Shown: positions 1 through 8,579 of the stretch, piece after piece
Numbering within the stretch: position 1 is the stretch's first letter
How the letters are laid out: every line of letters begins with the position of its first letter
From: Martelella lutilitoris
GTDB lineage: Bacteria; Pseudomonadota; Alphaproteobacteria; Rhizobiales; Rhizobiaceae
NCBI RefSeq assembly: GCF_016598595.1
Contig: NZ_CP066786.1
Location: 2,503,501 to 2,567,500, forward strand
Length of the DNA: 64,000 bases
Direction: 5' to 3'
Made by a program: the position numbers and the translations under genes
The notes under the pieces: model-generated
The model's input: only the letters and a program-made list of their open reading frames with translations
Database searches by the model: none
What the model was told of the DNA's origin: nothing

Positions 1-1
1 C

Positions 2-2851
2 CTCGAGCGTACCGGCAACCTCGCCGGCGTCGGCGGCTGGGAAGTCGATCTCGCGCAGCAGAAGATCTACTGGTCCGAGGAAACCTGCCGGATCCATGGC
101 GTCGAGACCGGATACAGTCCGAGCATGGAAGAAGCGATCGCCTATTATGCCCCCGAGGCGCGCGCCGTCATCGAAGCCGCCGTCGAAACCAGCATCGAGA
201 CGGGCGCGCCGTGGGATATCGAATTGCCGTTGATCCGGGCAGACGGAAAGCAGATCTGGGTGCGTACCGCCGGCTCGGCGGAATTCGACAGCAACCGGAC
301 GCCCGTGCGCCTGATCGGCGCGTTTCAGGATATTTCCGAACAGGTCGAGCAACGGGTCGAGCTGGAGAAGCTCAACGAACGGATGGCGATTGCCACCGAG
401 AACGGCCGGATCGGCGTCTGGGACGCCAATCTCGTGACCGGCAAGACGCACTATTCGAATATCTGGTGCGCCCTGATCGGCTATCGACCGGACGAAATAT
501 CCGACAGCGGCGCGGAATGGCTGAAATTCATCCATCCCGACGACGTCGAGCGCGCGCGAACGGCCGATGTCGCCCACATCCGCGGCGATGCGCCCTATTT
601 CGAGGAAGAATTCCGCATGCGCCACAAGGACGGGCGCTGGATCTGGATCATGGACCGCGGCCGCGTGGTCGAGCGCGGCGAGGACGGCGCGCCGAGACGG
701 ATGATCGGAACCCACACCGACATCACCGCCCGCAAGCGCGCCGAGGAAGAGCGGCTGTTGATGAGCGAGCGGATGACGATCGCAACGAACAGCGGCGGGA
801 TTGGCATATGGGAAATGGAGATCGACCGTCGGATCGCCCATTGGGACGCCCTGATGTACCGGCTCTATGGCGTCGACATTTCGGACGGGAACGATATCGG
901 CGACGTCTGGAGGCGCGCCGTGCATCCCGAAGACCGGGAGCGTGTGGAAAGAGCCGTTTTCCGGACCGTCGAGACCGGGGAACATCTCGACGAGGAATAC
1001 CGCATCATCCTGCCCGACGGCGCGCACCGCCACCTTCACATCGCCGCCAATCTGGTGCGCGACAAGACGGGAAAGCCGAGCCGCGTCATCGGCGCCGCGT
1101 GGGATGTCACCGCCAGACGGCAGATGACGCTCGATCTCGCCGAGCAGCACGAGTTGATGCGGGTGACGCTCAATTCCATCGGCGACGCGGTGATCACCAC
1201 CGATGCGGCGGGAAGAATAAGATGGCTCAACCCCGTGGCCGAGCGGATGACCGGCTGGAGCGTCGAAGAGGCGGCGGGAGAGCCGTCCGATCGCATTTTC
1301 TCGATTCTCAACGAGGAAACGCGCGAGGCCGCGCCGGATCCGATTGCCGCCTGCCTGGACCGTGGACAGGTCGTGGGTCTGGCGGAGAATACGCTTCTCG
1401 TCGCCCGGCGCGGCCTTGAATACAGCATCGAGGATTCGGCAGCGCCGATCCGCAGCTCCGAGGGCGAGATCCTCGGCGCGGTGCTTGTGTTCCACGATGT
1501 CAGCGAACAAAGGCGGCTCTCGCGCGAGATGACCTATCGCGCCAGCCACGATCCGCTGACCGGCCTGCTCAACCGTTCGGAGTTCGATCGCCGGCTGCAG
1601 CGGGTATTCGAGACGGCGCAGGAAGCAGACACATCCAGTGTTCTTCTCTATATCGACCTCGACCAGTTCAAGATCGTCAACGATACCTGCGGCCACACGG
1701 TCGGCGACACGCTTCTGAAACGGGTCACCCAGTTGATGCAGGAATGCCTGCGCAAGCGCGACACGTTTGCGCGGCTTGGGGGCGACGAGTTTGCCGTGCT
1801 GCTCGAACATTGCACCGCGGAGGATGGACGGCGGATCGCCCAGACGATCTGCGACCGGATGGGCGCGTTCCGGTTCGTGCATGACGACAGGCAGTTCAGG
1901 GTGGGCGCCAGTATCGGCCTCGTTCCGCTCGACCGGCGATCAACCAGCGTCTCGGCGGTGCTGCAGGCGGCTGACACGTCCTGCTATGTCGCCAAGGAAA
2001 GCGGCCGCAACAGGGTTCACGTTTGGGAGGAGAGCGACGAGACGCTCAGGCTGCGCTCCGGAGAGACGCGCTGGGCCGCCCGCATCGAACGGGCATTGCA
2101 GGAGGAGGCCTTCGTTTTCTATGCCCAGGCGATTGCGCCGATGAACCAGGACCGGCCCTCCATCCGCCATATCGAACTCTTGCTGCGCATGGTTGATGAC
2201 GACGGCGAAATTGTTGCTCCCGGCGCGTTCCTGCCGGCAGCCGAGCGTTTCAGCCTCGTCACCCGGATCGATCGGTGGGTGCTCGACAAGGCGCTGGAGC
2301 AAATCGACGCGTCGGGCCTTGCCGGCGGTCGGGCGCGGCTGTGCGTCAACCTCTCCGGCCAGTCGCTCGGCGACCTTGCCTTTCACAAGGAGGCGCTCGA
2401 CCTCCTCGACGCGGCCGGAGGTCCCATCTGCCACAGCCTGTGCATCGAGATCACCGAGACCGCGGTCGTCACCAATATGGAGGAAGCCGCCGCCTTCCTC
2501 GAGGATTTGCGCCGGCGCGGGATAGCGATAGCTCTTGACGATTTCGGCGCCGGCTCGTCGTCCTTCGGTTATCTCAAGCATTTCGCGCTCGACTATCTGA
2601 AGATCGACGGCCAGTTCATCCGTGAGCTCTTGAGCGACCCGCTGAACGAGGCGACGATCAAGTGCTTCGTCGAGGTCGCCCGCGTGCTGGGGCTCGAGAC
2701 GATTGCAGAACATGTCGGCGACGCGCCGACCTGCACCCGGCTGAGGGATTACGGCGTCGATTTCGCCCAGGGCTTTTTTATCCACGAGCCGGAACCGCTT
2801 GACGATCTCCTGCAAAGACTGGATCTCTCGCTTGAGGACGCATCCGGCTGA
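2..2851 (+). CDS. PAS-GGDEF-EAL cyclic-di-GMP signalling protein (5' partial)
   Basis: The reading frame is open from base 2, before the first ATG at 125, so the gene enters the window from the left and lacks its N-terminus. The visible part has about four PAS/PAC units (the first partial), then a GGDEF diguanylate cyclase domain with an intact RLGGDEF motif, then an EAL phosphodiesterase domain. In the EAL domain the signature is ELL rather than EAL, but the NLSGQS, EITET, DDFG and AEHV blocks are present, so activity is possible but unproven. In this family GGDEF makes and EAL degrades cyclic-di-GMP, with PAS domains sensing signals. No membrane segment is seen in the part present. It stands alone, 38 bp from the convergent oxidoreductase gene. 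Confidence 0.93.
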   Translation, partial: LERTGNLAGVGGWEVDLAQQKIYWSEETCRIHGVETGYSPSMEEAIAYYAPEARAVIEAAVETSIETGAPWDIELPLIRADGKQIWVRTAGSAEFDSNRTPVRLIGAFQDISEQVEQRVELEKLNERMAIATENGRIGVWDANLVTGKTHYSNIWCALIGYRPDEISDSGAEWLKFIHPDDVERARTADVAHIRGDAPYFEEEFRMRHKDGRWIWIMDRGRVVERGEDGAPRRMIGTHTDITARKRAEEERLLMSERMTIATNSGGIGIWEMEIDRRIAHWDALMYRLYGVDISDGNDIGDVWRRAVHPEDRERVERAVFRTVETGEHLDEEYRIILPDGAHRHLHIAANLVRDKTGKPSRVIGAAWDVTARRQMTLDLAEQHELMRVTLNSIGDAVITTDAAGRIRWLNPVAERMTGWSVEEAAGEPSDRIFSILNEETREAAPDPIAACLDRGQVVGLAENTLLVARRGLEYSIEDSAAPIRSSEGEILGAVLVFHDVSEQRRLSREMTYRASHDPLTGLLNRSEFDRRLQRVFETAQEADTSSVLLYIDLDQFKIVNDTCGHTVGDTLLKRVTQLMQECLRKRDTFARLGGDEFAVLLEHCTAEDGRRIAQTICDRMGAFRFVHDDRQFRVGASIGLVPLDRRSTSVSAVLQAADTSCYVAKESGRNRVHVWEESDETLRLRSGETRWAARIERALQEEAFVFYAQAIAPMNQDRPSIRHIELLLRMVDDDGEIVAPGAFLPAAERFSLVTRIDRWVLDKALEQIDASGLAGGRARLCVNLSGQSLGDLAFHKEALDLLDAAGGPICHSLCIEITETAVVTNMEEAAAFLEDLRRRGIAIALDDFGAGSSSFGYLKHFALDYLKIDGQFIRELLSDPLNEATIKCFVEVARVLGLETIAEHVGDAPTCTRLRDYGVDFAQGFFIHEPEPLDDLLQRLDLSLEDASG

Positions 2852-2889
2852 CCGCCTGTTGTTCGGCCAGCCGAATGCCTTTCACACGG

Positions 2890-4191
2890 TCACCATTCTT
2901 TCTGCGGCAGGTCGATCCCATGTTCGGTGAGGAACTTGCCGATATGGACGGTCTGACCCGTCTCGATGGAGCGATTGGCGGCGATGCCCGTCAGGATCGA
3001 CCAGGCGCCGTCGATATGGGACGAGGAGCGGCCGTAGGGGTCGTCGCCGGCATCGGGGTCGAAAAGATAGCCGAGCATCACCGGATCGGCGCCGCCGTGA
3101 TCGCCCTCGCCTTCCCAGACGTCGAGTTCCCGGGGCTGTTCGCCCGCCAGATGCAGCGTGGTCGTCATCGTTTCCGAGCCTGCCGCCTTCTCCCGCTTGC
3201 CGCCGAAAACGCCGTGAACCTCGACATGGCGGTGCGATAGCTCGCCCTTGGTGCCATAGAACTTCACTTCCAGCCCTTCCCAGGGCGAATAAGCGCAGAG
3301 CGTGTAGTTGAGGCTTGCGCCCGTGCCATAGACCGCCTGCACCTGCATCGTGTCCTCGATGGTGATATCGTCGTCGAAGACGCAGCGGTCGCGCAGATAG
3401 CCGTCCTCGTCCTCGGCATCGAGATAGAGCGCCTTCAGCGCCTGGTCGGCTTCAAGGTCCAGCCGGAAGTCGCAGCTTCCGGCGCTTGGACAGCTGTGAC
3501 AGCGCGGACCGCGCGGATTGAGCCCGAGCGCTTCGGCCGTTTCCGCCCGGTAGAAGGAGCGCGTTCCATGGGCGGCGACCGAAACCGGCGAGGAGCCGAG
3601 CCACCAGTTGACGAGGTCGAAATGATGCGTCGACTTGTGCACCAGCAGGCCGCCGGACTGATCCTTGTAGCGATGCCATCGGCGGAAATAATCGGCGCCG
3701 TGGACGCGGTCGAGATACCAGCGGAAGCTGACGGCGGTGACGTCGCCGATCGCGCCGGACATCAGGATATCCTTCAACTGCGTGCGGGCCGGCGTGTAGC
3801 GGTAGTTGAAGGTGACCGTCACCTTGCGACCGGTTTCCTTCTGCGCGTCGAGGATCGCCTTCAGCTTCTCAAGGTCGATCGTCATCGGCTTTTCGGTCAT
3901 GACGTCGCTGCCCGCCCGCATCGCCTCGACGACATAGTCGTGGTGCAGATAATCCGGCACGGTGACGATCACCGTATCCGGCTTCTGCTCGCTCAGCATC
4001 TGCGGAAAATCCTCCGCCCGATAAGTGGCGACGCCATTGCCTTCGGCCGGCACGGCGTTTGCCGAGAGCGCAAGCCGTTTTTCATTGATGTCGCACAGAC
4101 CGACAAGCGCGTTGCGATCGGCATAGGTTTCGGCAACGGCGCCGCGAAACATCTTGTGCCGCGACCCGGTTCCGACAATGGCGTATTTCAT
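2890..4191 (-). CDS. Gfo/Idh/MocA family NAD(P)-dependent oxidoreductase
   Basis: A 433-residue protein. The N-terminus (IVGTGSRHKM) is a Rossmann NAD(P)-binding turn and TEKPMT matches the conserved EKP motif of the Gfo/Idh/MocA family, which oxidises or reduces sugars, inositols and related polyols. The longer open frame up to 4398 is not used: the extra 69 codons translate the dispersed repeat at 4235-4337, and the ATG at 4191 has an AGG-rich ribosome site (GGGCAGG). A cysteine cluster (CHSCPSAGSC, around residue 235) is unusual for the family and could bind a metal. The substrate cannot be named from sequence. There is no operon partner: the next gene on either side runs the other way. 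Confidence 0.88.
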   Translation of the reverse strand: MKYAIVGTGSRHKMFRGAVAETYADRNALVGLCDINEKRLALSANAVPAEGNGVATYRAEDFPQMLSEQKPDTVIVTVPDYLHHDYVVEAMRAGSDVMTEKPMTIDLEKLKAILDAQKETGRKVTVTFNYRYTPARTQLKDILMSGAIGDVTAVSFRWYLDRVHGADYFRRWHRYKDQSGGLLVHKSTHHFDLVNWWLGSSPVSVAAHGTRSFYRAETAEALGLNPRGPRCHSCPSAGSCDFRLDLEADQALKALYLDAEDEDGYLRDRCVFDDDITIEDTMQVQAVYGTGASLNYTLCAYSPWEGLEVKFYGTKGELSHRHVEVHGVFGGKREKAAGSETMTTTLHLAGEQPRELDVWEGEGDHGGADPVMLGYLFDPDAGDDPYGRSSSHIDGAWSILTGIAANRSIETGQTVHIGKFLTEHGIDLPQKEW

Positions 4192-4234
4192 GATCCTGCC
4201 CTTCTGTCCGGCCGGCAAGCAGCCGCCGGCCCTG

Positions 4235-4337
4235 GCGCATCGGCCCGAAAACCGCAGCCGATTTTCGGAAAGCGCGATGCGCAGATTCAATAGGCTGGAG
4301 CGCCCTTTGTGCGTCCGAACGGACTCACGGCGCTCCA
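4235..4337 (-). repeat. Dispersed intergenic repeat, copy A
   Basis: About 100 bp that, read on the minus strand, matches 62121-62228 read on the plus strand. Both copies contain cctattgaatct, ctttccgaaaatcg and ttcggacgcacaaag. It lies between the oxidoreductase start and the lipoprotein gene and is translated spuriously in long open frames. It resembles the short intergenic repeats spread through Rhizobiaceae genomes; that identification is from memory of the family. Confidence 0.75.
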
Positions 4338-4771
4338 GTGCTCCCGCCGCGGCCGCATTGCCATGCGCCGCGACCTCCCAAACGTTTTCAGCACACATGC
4401 CCCTCCCGATCGCACCGCTTACCGGCGCCGAGTTCTGTTTCTCAGCCGGGCCGGAACGCCAGCGGATCAGGGAGAATCGAGAGGCGACAATGCCGAGAAT
4501 TCAACTCTGCCAGACTAGCAGATCAGAATCAATCGTGCCCGATCAGCCTTTGTCGGCGCGACGCGTTATCGGCGTCCAGACCGCCATTTCACGCAGTCCG
4601 CAATTCAGCGGAGAAAAGTATGGAACAATCGCAGCCCCGGCTGGTTGGCCCATGAGCAGCCGCTATGCCGAGCCGGGTCTCTGCCGCCGGCGAGCGATCG
4701 GGAGCGCTTCTCCGGTTCTTCGGCCCGCGGCCTGCCAGTCACGACCAATCTCGCAACTGGAGTGAAAAATC
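4338..4771. other. Intergenic region without a supported gene
   Basis: Open frames here are short, mutually overlapping and lack ribosome sites. Together with 4192-4337 this is the 580-bp divergent spacer between the oxidoreductase and the lipoprotein genes, so promoters for both should lie here, but I could not assign clear boxes. A good ribosome site (CTGGAG) precedes the lipoprotein ATG. Confidence 0.5.
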
Positions 4772-5023
4772 ATGAAACGACTGTTCTTCGTTGTCGCACT
4801 CGGCGCATTGACCGCATGCTCGGCCACCGAGAAGGGGGCAACAGTCGGCGGACTGTCCGGCGCGGCCGTCGGCACCGCCGTATCGGGCGATGTCGGCGGC
4901 GCGGCACTTGGCGGCGCCGTGGGCGCTGCCGCCGGCGCACTGATCGGCCGCGCCAATGAACCGGGCCGCTGCTATTACCGCGACGCCAATGGCGAACGCT
5001 ACGTGGCCGCCTGCCCGAAGTGA
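4772..5023 (+). CDS. Small glycine-zipper lipoprotein
   Basis: An 83-residue protein with an N-terminal export signal ending in a lipobox (LTAC at residues 13-16), then a glycine/alanine-rich segment with GxxxG spacing (about residues 22-62) and a short C-terminal tail with a possible Cys-Cys pair (CYYRDANGERYVAAC). This is the layout of glycine-zipper outer-membrane lipoproteins of the SlyB/YMGG-like group, which affect envelope integrity. The start is supported by GGAG 9 bases upstream. Two hairpins follow the stop. The exact role is unknown. Confidence 0.8.
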   Translation: MKRLFFVVALGALTACSATEKGATVGGLSGAAVGTAVSGDVGGAALGGAVGAAAGALIGRANEPGRCYYRDANGERYVAACPK

Positions 5024-5034
5024 CCGGAACGCAG

Positions 5035-5119
5035 AAAGGCCGGCTCCATTTCCGGCCTTTCCTCCTGCCGGTCGCGCCGGCGTCAAAAAAGCCGCCCCGC
5101 GGAGGCGGCTTTTCTTTTT
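5035..5119. terminator. Tandem hairpins, bidirectional terminator
   Basis: The first hairpin pairs aaaggccgg (5035-5043) with ccggccttt (5052-5060). The second pairs gccgcc (5091-5096) with ggcggc (5104-5109), has an A6 tract before it and a T-rich tract (ttttcttttt) after it, so it can act in both directions. It lies between the convergent lipoprotein and BON-domain genes. Confidence 0.8.
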
Positions 5120-5142
5120 CGAAACCGAGGAACGATGTTCGG

Positions 5143-5634
5143 CTATTCGTCAAAGTCCGGCGGGACATGGCTGTCGACGCCGATCAGGACGACCTCGTTC
5201 TCCACATCGCGCACGCCCTTGACCGAAAGCACCAGGGTTTCGAGCCGCAGTCGTTCGGGCTCGGTCTCCACTTCGCCGCTCACCATCGCCACCCCGTCGC
5301 GCACCGTCACGGTGACAAGATCAGCGTTGAAGCGCTCGTCTTCATCGATCAGCCGGGTGATGGCATCCGACAGGCCGTCATCGTCAACGGTCGTATCGTC
5401 CGGCTCAGGCGCCAGACGCTGGGCGGTGTGGACGGCGGTATCCTCGGAGACCTGGGCGCCCGGCGTTTCGCGCCGGTCCAGATTGGCGGGATTGGCGCCA
5501 TAGGGCGCATTACGCGCGCCCGGCCTGTTTTCCTCGTCCGAATACGGCCATCCGTCATCGAGATTGCGGTCCTCATAGTCGCGATAATCCTCCTCGCGCG
5601 GCGTTTCATGCGGCTTCATCTTCGAACCAGCCAT
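5143..5634 (-). CDS. BON-domain protein
   Basis: A 163-residue protein. The first ~80 residues are very hydrophilic and acidic (EEDYRDYEDRN), and the C-terminal half (about 90-155) is a BON domain: an alpha/beta unit with the pattern VTVRDGVAMVSGEV followed by a second strand ending VRDVENEVVLI. BON domains bind phospholipid or other envelope surfaces and occur in OsmY-like stress proteins. The start at 5634 is set by AAGGAG seven bases upstream, rather than the upstream ATG at 5685. There is no obvious signal peptide. A candidate ECF-type promoter lies 34 bp upstream. Confidence 0.8.
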   Translation of the reverse strand: MAGSKMKPHETPREEDYRDYEDRNLDDGWPYSDEENRPGARNAPYGANPANLDRRETPGAQVSEDTAVHTAQRLAPEPDDTTVDDDGLSDAITRLIDEDERFNADLVTVTVRDGVAMVSGEVETEPERLRLETLVLSVKGVRDVENEVVLIGVDSHVPPDFDE

Positions 5635-5667
5635 GGTGTTTCTCCTTTCAGGTGTCCGTGCAGAAGA

Positions 5668-5692
5668 AACGGCTGGAAGCGGCAAATGTTCT
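5668..5692 (-). promoter_or_regulatory. Possible EcfG-type stress promoter for the BON gene
   Basis: On the minus strand AGAAC is followed by 16 bases and then CGTT, ending 34 bp before the start codon. The alphaproteobacterial general-stress sigma factor EcfG recognises GGAAC-N16/17-CGTT, so this differs at one base. Short motifs like this arise by chance; treat as a candidate. Confidence 0.3.
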
Positions 5693-5828
5693 CCCCATTT
5701 GAGCGAAGTCGGACGAATGGACCTACAAGACGTCTCGGAACAAGACCGGCCCGGAGGTTTTTAGACATAAGGATGTTCATTCAAAGCGCGCGGATTTTCA
5801 CCGCGCCCAATGCCAAAGGAGATGAAAC

Positions 5829-6560
5829 ATGCCCGAATGGCTTCATCTGCTCGCCATCATTTCCCTCCTCGCCGGCCTAGGATCCGCGATCATCATCGCC
5901 GTCGACGTTTTCGCAAATCCGCAGCATATGTGGATCATGAATCTGGTCTGGCCCCTTGTCGCGCTGTTCGGCTCGGTTGCGGCGCTGTGGGCCTATTTCC
6001 GCTATGGCCGGCTCGCCACCCGCGCAGCCCATCACCACGCCATGGAACACGACGAGACGCCGCCGAACATGACCGAGACGCCGTTTTCCGTCATGGTCGG
6101 CAAGGGCGCTGCCCATTGCGGCTCGGGCTGCGCGCTCGGCGACCTTGTGGCGGAATGGCTTGCCTTCCTGGTCCCGGCCATCGCCGTCTGGTTCGGCTGG
6201 CAGACGATCTTTGCCGAGAAGATGTTCGCCGTGTGGATCCTCGACTTCATCTTCGCCTTTTCCTTCGGCGTCATCTTCCAGTATTTCACCATCAAGCCGA
6301 TGCGCGGCCTGACACCCGCCCAGGGCCTCGTTCAGGCGGTCAAGGCCGACTTCCTGTCGCTGACCTCCTGGCAGGTGGGCATGTATGGCTTCATGGCCTT
6401 TGCCCAGTTCTACCTGTTCCGCCATCTCCTCGGGGTCAAACTGGAAGTGCCCACGGTCGAATTCTGGTTCATGATGCAGATCGCCATGTGGGCCGGTTTC
6501 GCGACGGCCTATCCGGTCAACTGGTGGCTCGTTTCCAAGGGCATCAAGGAGAAGATGTAA
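5829..6560 (+). CDS. DUF4396 domain membrane protein
   Basis: A 243-residue protein with about six hydrophobic helices and the pattern of DUF4396 proteins. A His-rich cytoplasmic stretch after helix 2 (residues ~66-72, AAHHHAMEH) and a GAAHCGSGCALGD motif (~94-106) in front of helix 3 carry His and Cys residues that could bind a metal. The family is often found near copper or other metal genes, but its function is not established. AAAGGAG lies eight bases before the ATG. It converges with the interrupted gene at 6564. Confidence 0.85.
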   Translation: MPEWLHLLAIISLLAGLGSAIIIAVDVFANPQHMWIMNLVWPLVALFGSVAALWAYFRYGRLATRAAHHHAMEHDETPPNMTETPFSVMVGKGAAHCGSGCALGDLVAEWLAFLVPAIAVWFGWQTIFAEKMFAVWILDFIFAFSFGVIFQYFTIKPMRGLTPAQGLVQAVKADFLSLTSWQVGMYGFMAFAQFYLFRHLLGVKLEVPTVEFWFMMQIAMWAGFATAYPVNWWLVSKGIKEKM

Positions 6561-6563
6561 GGT

Positions 6564-7037
6564 TCAGCAGCCGCCGATGGTCGAGCGCACGATCGTGTTG
6601 AGCGCCTGATCGGTCGCCTGATCAACGACGCCGGTCGGGGCAAAGCCGTATTGCGTCTGGAAGGCGACCACCGCTTCCCGCGTCTTTGCGTCAAAGACCG
6701 GGTCCGGATAGGCAAGGAACAGCCCCAACCGGTTGAGCGAGGCTTCCAGCGCCGTCACCCTCGGCAGCATGTCGCCGATCTCAAGCGCGGCGAAGATCGC
6801 CTCCGGCTCGGCAATGCAGGCCTCGTCGTCAACTGGCGTCAGCACGAAATTGCCGCGCAATTCGCCGCCATCGGCATCCATGACATTGGCAAGCGCGCTG
6901 TCGATCAGTTCATTGTCCTCGAGACGCAGGCGCTCGCTGTCCAGGTTGAGAACGCCGCCATCGGCGAGCGTCAGATAGGCATTGCCGCCGTCGCAATCGA
7001 TGCTGCAGTGGACCCTATCGCCGCCGGAACAGCCGGC
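6564..7037 (-). pseudogene. 3' half of phage-interrupted gene for an exported peptidoglycan-binding protein
   Basis: The coding frame runs upstream of the ATG at 6881 (through codons reading CSGGDRVHCSIDCDGG) to the prophage end at 7038 with no start codon, so it is a headless fragment. Its C-terminus (about the last 70 residues) is a peptidoglycan-binding type 1 domain (LNRLGLF..PDPVFDAKTREAVVAFQTQYGF). The 5' half is at 47942-48201. Joining the two across the CCGGC duplication restores ATT-GCC-GGC-TGT in frame and gives 242 residues: signal peptide, a Cys-containing middle domain, and the binding domain. Translation from the internal ATG at 6881 could still make a 105-residue cytosolic fragment. 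Confidence 0.9.
7033..7037. repeat. Target-site duplication CCGGC, left copy
   Basis: CCGGC directly abuts the prophage end beginning TGT at 7038 and is repeated at 47942-47946 after the terminal ACA. Five bases is the duplication length made by Mu transposition, and CCGGC is close to the Mu target preference CYSRG. Confidence 0.9.
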
Positions 7038-7088
7038 TGTGGCGCGCCGTCACCTTTGGCGCAAAAATGAAACACCTTTGACACGGAA
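7038..7088 (+). other. Prophage late (right) end with transposase-binding sites
   Basis: Reading inward, the terminal TGT is followed by a site starting at 7052 (acctttggcgcaaaa) and a second at 7074 (acctttgacacggaa). The opposite end has acctttgtcacacgg, also starting at its 15th base. By analogy with Mu R1/R2/L1 these are MuA recognition sites. That function is inferred; the repeat itself is seen. Confidence 0.8.
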
Positions 7089-7116
7089 ATCTTTGCGCAA
7101 GCTAACGCTTTGGCGA

Positions 7117-7494
7117 TTAGTGGCTACGTCTTTTTTCATTGGCCTCGGCAGAAGTTTCTCCTCCATGCACTTGGCAGTACCCACCATCAAGTTCTTTCCA
7201 TCGTTTGAAGTCTCGCTGCCCTCCTCCGGCTACTGACAGAGTGCAGCGCTTACCCTTCTTGGTAAGCGCACCGCATTGAGGGGTTCCTTCCGTTTCGATC
7301 CAGCGAAGATAATCTTCCACAGAGGCACCAAAATGTTGGGCCGTAAATCCAACGGGATCAGAGACGTATTTCTCAAGATCACGCGCTTCTATCGTTATCG
7401 AACGGGAGCCACCGACCCAGCGCAAATCAACGACAAAATAGACTCCCGACTTGCTCAATAACTCAATAGTCGGCTTGTGCAGCTTTGCATCCAT
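7117..7494 (-). CDS. Hypothetical protein with C-terminal Cys/His zinc-type motif
   Basis: A 125-residue protein and the last gene before the late end of the prophage. The N-terminal ~85 residues are unrecognised (VDLRWVGGSRSITIEARDLEKYV). The C-terminus has CGALTKKGKRC, then about 20 residues, then YCQVHGG, a C-x9-C...C-x2-H spacing that resembles small zinc-knuckle domains in phage proteins. It sits beside the methylase remnant in the accessory region that corresponds to mom in phage Mu. No catalytic motif is seen and the function is unknown. Confidence 0.7.
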   Translation of the reverse strand: MDAKLHKPTIELLSKSGVYFVVDLRWVGGSRSITIEARDLEKYVSDPVGFTAQHFGASVEDYLRWIETEGTPQCGALTKKGKRCTLSVAGGGQRDFKRWKELDGGYCQVHGGETSAEANEKRRSH

Positions 7495-7543
7495 AAGAAC
7501 GCTCCAGGTTGGTCTCGATATGCGCGATTACCTTATCAAGCCA

Positions 7544-7760
7544 TCAGCTGATAATCACCTCCTTCACGCCCTTTCCATTCCCCTCCGAGATCGAATAGGT
7601 GCAATCGACCTCCTCGATGGCGAAGCGTGAGAAGGTCTCATAGACGCCTTGAACGGCGTTCAAGGACAAGATGAAGGTGCCTTGAAGGCCGGCTAAGGCC
7701 TCCGCCGTCGCCTCGAAATCCTCCCGGCCGAAGACGCCCGCGCCATAGTCGATCTCTTTT
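7544..7760 (-). pseudogene. C-terminal remnant of a phage DNA adenine methylase (D12 class)
   Basis: About 70 codons (DYGAGVFGREDFEATAEALAGLQGTFILSLN ... VDCTYSI ... KEVIIS, shown in pieces) match the C-terminal third of phage Dam-type N6-adenine methylases: the segment after the DPPY motif, the FILSLN strand, and the terminal strand. The catalytic DPPY motif and S-adenosylmethionine site are missing. The open frame runs on to 7849, but residues upstream of about 7760 do not look like a methylase and overlap the start of the opposing gene at 7835. Methylase or mom genes usually sit at this late end of Mu-like phages, so this is a decayed modification gene. Confidence 0.65.
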
Positions 7761-7834
7761 TGTAGTGCAGCCGCTAGACCGAAAATCAAAATGAGTGGAC
7801 TGTCGTAAACAGGACCCATGGGAGGATTCGGAAC

Positions 7835-8470
7835 ATGCCGCAGCAACAAGTACTCTCTGCACAGGACCCACTATCTATTCAAATCCGAGACGAGTTTTTT
7901 CCTGGAAGCGATATCATTGAGGTACCACGCTTTGGCGATGGTCCGAGCGGACAATGCTACACCAATGCTCGAGCGCTCGCTGAGAAGTGCAATGGTAGGC
8001 CTCTGCTCGGGTGGATGTTGACGAGTTTAACCGGCCACTTTGGCGAGGCGCTTCATCACGCGGTTATCGAGCTTCCAACCGGTGAAATCCTTGACGTGAC
8101 TGCTCCTGCGTTTGAGGGTGCCGACTACTCTTCAGCGGCCTTCATAGCCGACCGCCAGCAAAAACTTGGTAAAATTGACCCTTGCGTTCCCTCCAAGTTC
8201 ATTCAGCTAGACAACGAGAGAGCAACAGAAGAGTATATCGCACTTACCGTTGATCGTATGCGACTGAGTGGACGAATGAACGAGATTTTCATCGAGCACT
8301 TTGAGATCAACGACAGATACCCTTTTCCTCCTAGTTTTTCTGTTGACCCGAGACATCCTGCTCTCTCTCAAATCCGTTCTCTCCAAGAACAAATCAACCG
8401 GCTGCAACATCGCCGTTCACAATATTTCAGACGGTTCATGTTGGGCAATTTTGAGCGATTGCCTTCTTGA
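7835..8470 (+). CDS. Accessory protein with papain-like Cys/His pattern
   Basis: A 211-residue protein on the strand opposite to the late operon. The first ~100 residues have GQCYTNA, then GWMLTSL, then EALHHAVIELPTGEILDVT. Cys...His...Asp in this order, with Gln just before the Cys, suggests a papain-like or transglutaminase-like fold related to small uncharacterised bacterial proteins of the CHWNV...GW...HAV...ID type. The C-terminal half is helical and charged, ending in a possible coiled coil (LQEQINRLQHRR). GGGAGG lies eight bases before the ATG. The region is richer in A/T than neighbouring genes, suggesting recent acquisition. The function is unknown; immunity or toxin roles are only guesses. 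Confidence 0.7.
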   Translation: MPQQQVLSAQDPLSIQIRDEFFPGSDIIEVPRFGDGPSGQCYTNARALAEKCNGRPLLGWMLTSLTGHFGEALHHAVIELPTGEILDVTAPAFEGADYSSAAFIADRQQKLGKIDPCVPSKFIQLDNERATEEYIALTVDRMRLSGRMNEIFIEHFEINDRYPFPPSFSVDPRHPALSQIRSLQEQINRLQHRRSQYFRRFMLGNFERLPS

Positions 8471-8579
8471 TCGTCAGATGTGTGTCAGCCGATTTCTGCT
8501 TCGAGGTGGATCGTCGAACGCCAAACTTTGACCCCGCCGCGCCAGAGCCGTGAGGCCCTGGCCACCTGCCTGCTATCTG

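Noticed and set aside
4192-4398. 69-codon N-terminal extension of the Gfo/Idh oxidoreductase
   Set aside because: It translates the dispersed repeat; the ATG at 4191 starts exactly at the Rossmann motif and has a ribosome site.
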